Shown here: piece by piece, positions 1 through 4,156 of the stretch
How positions within the stretch are numbered: the stretch's first letter is position 1
Layout: each line of letters starts with the position of its first letter
Assembly (NCBI GenBank): GCA_927798505.1
Contig: CAKMNE010000086.1
Span: 1-6,475, forward strand
DNA from: an uncultured Bacteroidales bacterium
Lineage (GTDB): Bacteria > Bacteroidota > Bacteroidia > Bacteroidales > UBA932
DNA length: 6,475 bases
Reading direction: 5' to 3'
Position numbers and translations under genes: made by a program
The notes under the pieces: model-generated
The model's database searches: none
The model's input: only the letters and a program-made list of their open reading frames with translations
Told to the model about the DNA's origin: nothing

Positions 1-72
1 GTTGCCGGCAATTTCATCGGCTGCAATCTCCGCCGCCTGCTTGCGCTGTAGAGCCAACTCGCTATTTTGCAT
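1..72 (-). CDS. Unidentified protein, N-terminal fragment (first 24 codons)
   Basis: A minus-strand frame opens with ATG at 72-70 and stays open to the window edge, giving 24 residues that begin MQNSELALQRKQ and continue with an Ala/Glu/Ile-rich stretch ending in DEIAGN. The composition suggests a soluble amphipathic helix. There is no signal peptide or membrane segment. Too little is present to name a family. The reading is supported by its position: it has the same orientation as the block to its right and follows an AT-rich, repeat-bearing intergenic region that looks like a control region. No good Bacteroidota promoter was found reading towards it, so its start and its regulation remain uncertain. 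The rest of the gene lies outside the window. Confidence 0.5.
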   Translation of the reverse strand, partial: MQNSELALQRKQAAEIAADEIAGN

Positions 73-105
73 TATATAGCAGAAAGTAAATCCGAATAGG
101 TTTAT

Positions 106-132
106 ATTAATTCGCAAAGTTTGCGAATTAAT
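106..132. repeat. Perfect inverted repeat IR1, two ATTCGCAAA half-sites
   Basis: Two 13-nt arms, 106-118 (ATTAATTCGCAAA) and 120-132 (TTTGCGAATTAAT), are exact reverse complements around a single central G at 119. This is the form expected of an operator for a dimeric DNA-binding protein. The repeat ends directly against the TTTG element of the rightward promoter at 133. No U-tract follows on either strand in terminator position, so an operator is a better reading than a terminator. The cognate regulator is not identifiable in this window. Confidence 0.75.
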
Positions 133-163
133 TTTGTTTTTTATTCGCAAGAAACTATATTTG
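133..163 (+). promoter_or_regulatory. Consensus Bacteroidota promoter reading rightward (antisense to yccF)
   Basis: TTTG at 133-136, a 19-nt spacer and TATATTTG at 156-163 match the Bacteroidota -33/-7 consensus (TTTG, TAnnTTTG) at all ten fixed positions with a usual spacing. Transcription would start at about 168-172. It points away from the partial gene at the left edge and into the 3' end of the minus-strand yccF gene, with no convincing plus-strand gene downstream. IR1 abuts its left side and the arms of IR2 flank its -7 element, so it should be controlled by whatever binds those repeats. The match is seen directly; activity and product are inferred. Confidence 0.55.
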
Positions 164-175
164 TTGCGAATAAAA
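139..175. repeat. Perfect inverted repeat IR2 straddling the -7 element
   Basis: Arms 139-150 (TTTTATTCGCAA) and 164-175 (TTGCGAATAAAA) are exact 12-nt reverse complements separated by 13 nt. Each arm carries the same TTCGCAA core as IR1. The left arm lies in the promoter spacer, the right arm covers the expected start of transcription, and the -7 box TATATTTG (156-163) lies in the loop. A protein bound to both arms would block this promoter. A transcript from the opposite strand could also fold here as a hairpin with a 13-nt loop. Confidence 0.7.
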
Positions 176-209
176 GGAAATTATGTAAAAACTGAAACCG
201 CCTGCGCGC

Positions 210-234
210 AAAAAAAACCGCCAAGGTGTCACCT
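210..234 (-). terminator. Possible intrinsic terminator after yccF
   Basis: On the minus strand a short hairpin, AGGTG-A-CACCT (234-224), spans the yccF stop codon. It is followed after about six bases by a run of eight T (217-210). The 5-bp stem is short, the loop is a single base (so the stem would open somewhat in practice), and the gap before the T-run is longer than ideal. This would be a weak terminator at the expected place, the end of the leftward gene block. Confidence 0.35.
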
Positions 235-591
235 CGAGGAGCCGAATGGGAGGAAACTGAGTTTCAGCAGACGCCAATGGGCTTTTGCAAAAGGGATTCC
301 GATTATGGTGATGGCACAGAGCACTCCCAAAACTAGATGCACAATGGCTATCTCCCACCAGCCTGTGAGTATCCACAGAATGTTGAACGCCACGGGAAGG
401 CAGCCGGAATCCGACAAAACCTCGACATCCTTGCCGAATGGACACAGTGCCAGTCCGGCAAGTTTGAAGAGTTGGAGTCCGAAAGGGATACCGACTATGG
501 TGATACACATCAGCAGTCCGAAAACCGCATAGTAAACGGCGAGGATGAATCCACCCAGAATAAACCAGAGAATATTTCCTAAAGTACTCAT
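229..591 (-). CDS. yccF: YccF-domain inner membrane protein (two tandem YccF repeats)
   Basis: A 120-residue membrane protein of the YccF family, whose biochemical role is not established. The sequence shows an internal duplication. Repeat 1 (about residues 6-53) and repeat 2 (about 70-117) both run NILW, then a hydrophobic segment, then C-x-I-T-I-(V/I)-G-I-P-F, then a hydrophobic segment ending L-x-P-F-G. The ITIVGIPFG and ITIIGIPFA motifs are the family signature. The length is slightly shorter than the E. coli homologue as I recall it. The start is placed at MSTLGN (591) because it opens directly into the first repeat; an in-frame GTG or similar start up to 630 would only add non-conserved residues. 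The gene lies 66 nt after the ZIP gene on the same strand and may have its own promoter or be read through. It ends at a weak hairpin. Confidence 0.88.
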   Translation of the reverse strand: MSTLGNILWFILGGFILAVYYAVFGLLMCITIVGIPFGLQLFKLAGLALCPFGKDVEVLSDSGCLPVAFNILWILTGWWEIAIVHLVLGVLCAITIIGIPFAKAHWRLLKLSFLPFGSSR

Positions 592-603
592 AGATAAATA
601 GTT

Positions 604-622
604 ATTTCGCAAGTTCGTGAAT
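604..622. promoter_or_regulatory. Degenerate copy of the ATTCGCAA-type element before yccF
   Basis: In the short leader of yccF, 604-622 reads ATTTCGCAAGTTCGTGAAT. It contains one intact TTCGCAA core plus an imperfect opposing half (TTCGTGAA). It resembles IR1 (106-132) with one base deleted and a few changes, and lies 13 nt upstream of the yccF start. It may be a weak binding site of the same regulator, but symmetry is poor and this could be chance. Confidence 0.3.
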
Positions 623-657
623 CTGCCCAATCATGCCATCCGGAGGGCAAAATGGCC

Positions 658-1410
658 TCAAAAAGCCAGGTCGAGAAATACCAGGGTGACAAAGCCGAGC
701 ACGAGGGCGTAGGTGGCGATTTTCTGATAGCCATGGGAATGGGTTTCGGGAATCATCTCGTCACTCACGACATAGAGCATTGCCCCTCCGGCCAGCGCCA
801 GCATCACCGGCAACATAAGCGTGGAGATGGAACCCATACCATAGCCAACCCATACACCCAAAACTTCCAGCAAGGCAATGGCAAGGGAAATCAGGAAGGT
901 ACGCAACTTCGAGACTCCCGCAATCAGCAGCGGAGCGATAACTACCATTCCTTCAGGCACATTCTGCAGCGCGATTCCAAAGCTGACCGCCCAGGCGGAA
1001 CTGCTGTCGGCGGCATTGAATCCCACTCCCGCGGCAATACCCTCCGGGAATTTGTGCAGAGCTATTGCGAGTACGAACAGCAGCACACGGTTCAGCGAAG
1101 CATTGTTGCGATGCTCCTCTTCGTCCAGCCCGGTGAGCTTATGCAGATGCGGAGTCAGCAGGTCCAGTACATTCAGGAACAGCATACCGCCAATCACCCC
1201 AATCAGCACCAGCCACCACCGGCCGATTCCCGCCTGCTCCGCCGCCGGTAGAATAAGTCCCACCGTTGACGCAGCCAGCATCACGCCTGCGCAAAAGCCG
1301 AGCACCGCATCGTTCCATTTATGCGGCAGCGCCTTGATGAAAAATCCCAAGACCGATCCGATAACTGTGGCAAGACTGAGCCCTGCCGCACTGAGCCAAA
1401 CTTGATTCAT
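658..1410 (-). CDS. ZIP-family divalent metal transporter (zinc importer, GufA/ZupT-like)
   Basis: A 250-residue polytopic membrane protein of the ZIP family, which moves Zn2+ and other divalent metals into the cytoplasm. The two core metal-binding helices are clear: HKFPEG at residues 119-124 and QNVPEG at 149-154. These carry the conserved His, Glu, Asn and Pro of the binuclear metal centre. A further acidic/His cluster (SDEMIPETHSHG, 216-227) precedes the last helix. A variable loop between helices 3 and 4 contains His88, His90 and an acidic DEEEH patch (96-100), as usual for metal delivery in this family. About eight hydrophobic segments are visible, and the protein ends normally in a hydrophobic helix. 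It starts 14 nt after the Fur-family gene, so the two are co-transcribed, which points to metal-responsive control. The substrate (Zn versus Fe/Mn) cannot be read from the sequence. Confidence 0.93.
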   Translation of the reverse strand: MNQVWLSAAGLSLATVIGSVLGFFIKALPHKWNDAVLGFCAGVMLAASTVGLILPAAEQAGIGRWWLVLIGVIGGMLFLNVLDLLTPHLHKLTGLDEEEHRNNASLNRVLLFVLAIALHKFPEGIAAGVGFNAADSSSAWAVSFGIALQNVPEGMVVIAPLLIAGVSKLRTFLISLAIALLEVLGVWVGYGMGSISTLMLPVMLALAGGAMLYVVSDEMIPETHSHGYQKIATYALVLGFVTLVFLDLAF

Positions 1411-1424
1411 ATCTCAAAAAACTA

Positions 1425-1835
1425 TTATCCCCGGCCGGCACATTTCGGGCAGAGGCCTTTCATCACGCAGTTGACCTGCTCGACCTGAAAGCCGTCCGGG
1501 CGTGGCAGGCAGGACGGGTCGATGTTGCGAATGCAGAAGGTCTGGCCGCAGCGGGTGCAGGTGAAATGGATATGCTGGTGCTCATGGCCCTGCTCGCATA
1601 CGCAGCGGCAGTACATCATGGCCGGGCCGCCGGTGTCCACTTCGTGTATGAGCCTGTGCTCCAGGAAGGTGCCAAGCGTTCGGAATATGGTAGACTTGTC
1701 CATAGGCTGCAGTCGCTGCTCCATATCCGCAAGGGTGAAGGGATGGGCTGCGCCTATGATCTCGCGCATCAGCAGTATGCGGTTGGCAGTCGGCTTGACT
1801 CCCGCTTCTTCAAGTATTTTCTCGACTTCGTCCAT
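1425..1835 (-). CDS. Fur/Zur-family metal-responsive transcriptional repressor
   Basis: A 136-residue protein with the complete Fur fold. The N-terminal winged helix includes KPTANRILLMREI (14-26) and the recognition helix region DKSTIFRTLGTFLEHRLI (46-63). The C-terminal dimerisation and metal domain follows. Two CxxC pairs, C93-C96 (CTRC) and C129-C132 (CPKC), form the structural zinc site typical of Zur, PerR and many Fur proteins. HEHQHIHF (84-91) supplies the His ligands of the regulatory site. Unusual are three closely spaced cysteines at 76, 78 and 80 (CRCVC) just before this His cluster, plus C101, C109 and C123. Placement between a CDF exporter (23-nt gap) and a ZIP transporter (14-nt gap) favours a zinc sensor (Zur-like) over iron or peroxide, but this is inference. 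Its likely operator is the inverted repeat at 2538-2552 upstream of the CDF gene. Confidence 0.92.
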   Translation of the reverse strand: MDEVEKILEEAGVKPTANRILLMREIIGAAHPFTLADMEQRLQPMDKSTIFRTLGTFLEHRLIHEVDTGGPAMMYCRCVCEQGHEHQHIHFTCTRCGQTFCIRNIDPSCLPRPDGFQVEQVNCVMKGLCPKCAGRG

Positions 1836-1858
1836 TGGGAGGCTAAGTTACGAATTTT

Positions 1859-2497
1859 TCACAAAGCGCGGATTTCCCTTACCGTGTGAATCAGCAACTT
1901 TATTGTAGGAACGGCGATGATCACCGTGACAATCAGGCTGAGCAGCGGGTCCACGATGTTCCAGCCGCTCAGGCGTATGATTACGCCGGATACTACGACC
2001 GCGACGGAGACGAGCATATCGGTGGCTGCATGAAGGAAGGCCGCTTTGATGTTGATATTGTCCCCGCCACCCTTCATCAGGAGCCATGCGGTGAATCCGT
2101 TGATGAATATGGCCACGGCCGAGGTGATAATCACAGCGGTACCGTTGACCTCCACCGGACTGATGATTTTCTCTATGCTCTCCACCAGAATCAGCACTAC
2201 GGCAGCCATAAGCAAGAGTCCGTTAGCAAGGGTTATGTAGCGCGAAATCTTCTTGGACGATGAACGCGCACGGCTTTCAAGACCTATGGCAATAAGCGAG
2301 AGAATCAGTCCGAGGACGTCACTGAGATTGTGACCGGCATCGGAAAGGAGTCCGGTGGAATTGCTCCACCAGCCCACACCGGCTTCAGCTGCCACAAATA
2401 TTACATTGATGACTATTGCCAGGACCAGCACCCTTGCCGGTATTCCCGCAGTTTCGTGGTGGTGATCGTGGTGGTGATTGTGTTCGTGTGCGTTCAT
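1859..2497 (-). CDS. Compact CDF-family cation efflux protein lacking the C-terminal domain
   Basis: A 212-residue cation diffusion facilitator that exports Zn2+ or a similar divalent metal in exchange for protons. Residues 4-15 form a His-rich cytoplasmic tail with eight His. Six transmembrane segments follow (roughly 21-43, 50-75, 88-108, 119-141, 150-175, 180-205). The transport site is intact: D53 and H56-x3-D60 in helix 2, and H156-x3-D160 in helix 5. The protein stops about seven residues after helix 6 (VREIRAL). The usual cytoplasmic C-terminal domain of about 80-90 residues is therefore absent, with only 23 nt before the Fur-family gene. The start at MNAHEH is chosen because it begins the His tail and lies just downstream of an exact -7 element (2518-2525). 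In-frame upstream starts (ATG at 2524, GTG at 2569) fall at or before the predicted transcription start. Confidence 0.9.
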   Translation of the reverse strand: MNAHEHNHHHDHHHETAGIPARVLVLAIVINVIFVAAEAGVGWWSNSTGLLSDAGHNLSDVLGLILSLIAIGLESRARSSSKKISRYITLANGLLLMAAVVLILVESIEKIISPVEVNGTAVIITSAVAIFINGFTAWLLMKGGGDNINIKAAFLHAATDMLVSVAVVVSGVIIRLSGWNIVDPLLSLIVTVIIAVPTIKLLIHTVREIRAL

Positions 2498-2517
2498 GTT
2501 GCTGTCATTTAACACCG

Positions 2518-2525
2518 CAAACATA
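2518..2525 (-). promoter_or_regulatory. -7 element for the CDF-fur-ZIP unit
   Basis: On the minus strand TATGTTTG matches the Bacteroidota -7 consensus TAnnTTTG exactly, about 20 nt upstream of the CDF start codon. No good TTTG is found at the usual 19-21 nt upstream; the nearest, at about 25 nt, is too far. That suggests a weak or regulator-dependent promoter. The 71-nt gap to the preceding peroxiredoxin gene supports an independent promoter here. Confidence 0.5.
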
Positions 2526-2537
2526 GACAAGAATCTC

Positions 2538-2552
2538 TGCAACCACGTTGCA
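2538..2552. promoter_or_regulatory. Candidate metal-regulator operator, TGCAAC-N3-GTTGCA
   Basis: A perfect inverted repeat TGCAAC CAC GTTGCA, extendable to nine-base arms with one mismatch (2535-2555), is centred where the -33 element of the CDF promoter should lie. Dyad symmetry, position and the Fur-family gene in the same operon make it the best candidate binding site for that regulator. It is not followed by a T-run, so it does not look like a terminator. Binding is inferred. Confidence 0.5.
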
Positions 2553-2568
2553 AAGTCGTCTTTTGGCA

Positions 2569-3024
2569 CTACTCCCCTTCCAGCAGCTGCGCAGCGGCGT
2601 TTTTGGTGTCCACTTTGTCGATGATGCGCTCGAGCACACCCTCGGAAGAGAACACAAAGGTCTTGCGCAGGGTGCCCACGCAGGTCTTTCCGCAGAACTT
2701 CTTCTCACCCCAGGCCCCGAGAGCCTGAAGAAGGGTGGTCTGGGTATCCGCGAGAAGGGTGAACGGAAGTTCATGCTTCGAGCGGAAATTGCTGTGCGAC
2801 TTCTCCGAATCCTTGCTGATTCCCACAATGGTGTAACCGGCAGCGCTCAACTCCTGAAAAGCATCACGGAAACTGCAAGCCTCTGCCGTGCAGCCCGGGG
2901 TGGAATCCTTCGGATAGGCATAAAGTACCACTTTGCGGCCCTTGCCCAGCAAATCCTCTGAACTGACTGTCTTGCCGTCCTGGTCCTTGACCTCGAAAAA
3001 CGGCATTTTGTCTCCTATATTCAT
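2569..3024 (-). CDS. bcp: Thioredoxin-dependent peroxiredoxin, BCP/PrxQ type
   Basis: A 151-residue cytoplasmic peroxiredoxin that reduces hydrogen peroxide and organic peroxides with thioredoxin as electron donor. The active site PKDSTPGCTAEACSFRD (38-54) has Thr42, the peroxidatic Cys45 and the resolving Cys50 in the C-x4-C spacing of atypical 2-Cys BCP proteins. Arg119 in TLRKTFVF completes the catalytic Thr/Cys/Arg set. The length is normal for the family. Two further cysteines, C111 and C115 (FCGKTC), sit where family members usually have other residues. The start has a good ribosome binding site (AGGAG, 3 bases before ATG) that overlaps the stop codon of the upstream reductase gene 5 nt away, so the two are probably translationally coupled. 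The stop codon is followed by the operator and promoter region of the metal operon. Confidence 0.95.
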   Translation of the reverse strand: MNIGDKMPFFEVKDQDGKTVSSEDLLGKGRKVVLYAYPKDSTPGCTAEACSFRDAFQELSAAGYTIVGISKDSEKSHSNFRSKHELPFTLLADTQTTLLQALGAWGEKKFCGKTCVGTLRKTFVFSSEGVLERIIDKVDTKNAAAQLLEGE

Positions 3025-3029
3025 AACTC

Positions 3030-3782
3030 CTAGATAACTACTGCTCCGGCTACCGGAAGTATCGCTCCCGAAATGTATGACGCCAAATCGCTTGCAAGGA
3101 AGAGGAAAGCATTCGCAATGTCCTCAGGCTCAGCCATCCTGCCCAAAGGGATATTCCTGATAATAGGCTGGATCATCTCATCCGGAAGGACAGCCACCAT
3201 ATCAGTGCGTGTCACACCGGGAGCAACTGCATTGACGCGAATCCCATAACGCCCGAGTTCACGGGAGAGAGACTTGGTAAGGCCGTTGACGGCAAATTTC
3301 GAAGTTGGGTAACCGCAACCTGTCCCCTGTCCGTTGAAACTGACTATTGAGCTGGTATTGATGATAACTCCACCGCCCTGCTCTTTCATAATCTCGGCGG
3401 CAGCACGGCTGCAAACATACAGGGCCTTGATGTTGAGATCGAGAATCTTTTCGAAATCCTCATCCTTATAGTCAAAAAGCGGGGTGTTCTGAGAGATGCC
3501 CGCATTGTTGGCAAGGATGTCCAGAGAACCATATTTCTCCTTGATCCCGGCGAAGGCGGCGCTGACCTCCGCCCTGTCGCTGAGATTTGGCCATATTGCC
3601 TCAACCTGCGCGTCAGGGCACTCGGCCTTGATCCTCGAAAGCGCCTTGGTGGCAGTTTCCTCGCGAGAGCCGCAAAGGACGGTGACCGCCCCGGCTTCGA
3701 TGTATTTCTTCACTATGGCATAACCTATGCCTCTTGTGCCGCCCGTAACTACAGCGACTTTACCTTTGAGAAGACCTTCCAT
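3030..3782 (-). CDS. FabG-like short-chain dehydrogenase/reductase (3-oxoacyl-ACP reductase type)
   Basis: A 250-residue classical SDR with a Rossmann fold. The cofactor motif TGGTRGIG lies at 13-20. Arg40 after the second strand (GSRE) suggests NADP(H) preference. NNAG lies at 92-95. The catalytic tetrad is complete: Asn117, Ser145, Tyr158 and Lys162 (YPTSK). VAPG (186-189) and the substrate-loop region follow. It resembles FabG, but it is not in a fatty-acid cluster, so the true substrate could be another ketone or alcohol. The C-terminal segment reads PVAGAVVI, where most relatives carry an Asp-Gly-Gly or Asn-Gly-Gly turn. The start codon follows an exact -7 element (3807-3814) by about 24 nt. 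It is the first gene of a two-gene unit with the peroxiredoxin. Confidence 0.93.
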   Translation of the reverse strand: MEGLLKGKVAVVTGGTRGIGYAIVKKYIEAGAVTVLCGSREETATKALSRIKAECPDAQVEAIWPNLSDRAEVSAAFAGIKEKYGSLDILANNAGISQNTPLFDYKDEDFEKILDLNIKALYVCSRAAAEIMKEQGGGVIINTSSIVSFNGQGTGCGYPTSKFAVNGLTKSLSRELGRYGIRVNAVAPGVTRTDMVAVLPDEMIQPIIRNIPLGRMAEPEDIANAFLFLASDLASYISGAILPVAGAVVI

Positions 3783-3806
3783 AAAAATAGTGTTTTAGAG
3801 TCTATG

Positions 3807-3814
3807 CAAACTTA
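3807..3814 (-). promoter_or_regulatory. -7 element of the promoter for the reductase-peroxiredoxin unit
   Basis: On the minus strand TAAGTTTG is an exact TAnnTTTG match. It predicts a start near 3800 and a leader of under 20 nt before the ATG at 3782. The -33 position holds only a partial match (AATG at a 19-nt spacing). It lies in the divergent region shared with the rightward operon. Confidence 0.5.
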
Positions 3815-3835
3815 CGCAAATTAAAGGATAATCCA

Positions 3836-3865
3836 TTCGGAAAAATGTATGAAATGTTATCTTTG
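3836..3865 (+). promoter_or_regulatory. Possible upstream promoter of the rightward operon
   Basis: TATCTTTG at 3858-3865 matches the Bacteroidota -7 element exactly. TTCG at 3836-3839, 18 nt upstream, is a one-mismatch -33 element. It would give a leader of about 110 nt before the small membrane protein gene. It is weaker than the promoter at 3925-3955 and may be a second start site or chance. Confidence 0.35.
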
Positions 3866-3924
3866 CACCAGAGTTGTTATTGACAGAAGCGAACGCGGCG
3901 ATTGAAAGAAACACGAACCGATTC

Positions 3925-3955
3925 TTTGCAAGGCCACACGGCCGGAATACCTTTG
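3925..3955 (+). promoter_or_regulatory. Consensus promoter of the small protein-lysR-transporter operon
   Basis: TTTG at 3925-3928, a 19-nt spacer and TACCTTTG at 3948-3955 match the Bacteroidota consensus at every fixed position. The expected start is near 3961-3963, leaving an A-rich leader of about 22 nt before ATG 3984. The spacer contains the short dyad GGCC-ACAC-GGCC (3932-3943), a possible regulator contact site. It supports the reality of the short gene directly downstream. Confidence 0.75.
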
Positions 3956-3983
3956 CACAGTCAAACAAAAAAAAGAACTTAAA

Positions 3984-4151
3984 ATGCAAAGTATTATGAA
4001 AGTCATCGTTCTCATCGCTGCAATGCTTATTCTAGCAATGGTACTCAAAGCCCTGGACAGTCTTAGCTCCAACCATAGGACAAAGATTGACTTGAACAAC
4101 GCGAAGACAGTTCAGGAAGGATTGGCTCACTACAGAGAACTCGAAGATTAG
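3984..4151 (+). CDS. Small single-pass membrane protein (55 aa), first gene of the lysR-transporter operon
   Basis: The frame encodes 55 residues from ATG 3984 to TAG 4149-4151. Residues 4-24 form one hydrophobic segment (including VIVLIAAMLILAMVL) with a Lys at each end. A polar, charged tail of about 30 residues follows (NHRTKIDLNNAKTVQEG and on to HYRELED). It looks like a signal-anchor protein with a soluble C-terminal helix. I recognise no family. Support comes from a consensus promoter about 30 nt upstream, an A-rich leader with AGAA, and only 5 nt between its stop and the lysR start. An alternative start is Met5 (3996), which gives MKVIVL and 51 residues. It may assist the transporter encoded two genes downstream or be a leader peptide. 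Both are guesses from position. Confidence 0.65.
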   Translation: MQSIMKVIVLIAAMLILAMVLKALDSLSSNHRTKIDLNNAKTVQEGLAHYRELED

Positions 4152-4156
4152 CATAT

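Noticed and set aside
328..335. Exact minus-strand -7 match (TAGTTTTG) inside yccF
   Set aside because: Inside coding sequence, with no fitting -33 element considered and no gene boundary nearby; an 8-nt match with two free positions is expected by chance.
134..582. Plus-strand open frames across the yccF locus (132 and 81 codons)
   Set aside because: They lie opposite the well-supported YccF gene, show no recognisable domain and have composition typical of shadow frames. The promoter at 133-163 overlaps or precedes them but does not make them coding.
652..1405. Long plus-strand frames opposite the ZIP gene (199 and 175 codons)
   Set aside because: The minus-strand ZIP protein has conserved metal-site motifs. 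The opposite frames are low-complexity, rich in Gln/His or Ser/Pro, as expected of antisense shadows.
1858..1859. Frameshifted remnant of a CDF C-terminal domain
   Set aside because: Only 23 nt separate the CDF stop from the Fur-family start, so there is no space for a remnant.
1522..2263. Plus-strand frames opposite the Fur-family and CDF genes
   Set aside because: No family motifs, and the genes on the minus strand have complete HTH, CxxC and HxxxD signatures.
2455..2495. GTG/GTGAT-rich simple repeat
   Set aside because: It is explained by His codons of the CDF protein's N-terminal tail read on the minus strand, not an independent repeat or CRISPR-like element.
2498..2569. GTG start of the CDF gene at 2569 adding 24 residues
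   Set aside because: The extra residues are not typical of CDF proteins, the stretch contains the operator and the exact -7 box, and MNAHEH at 2497 begins the His-rich tail directly.
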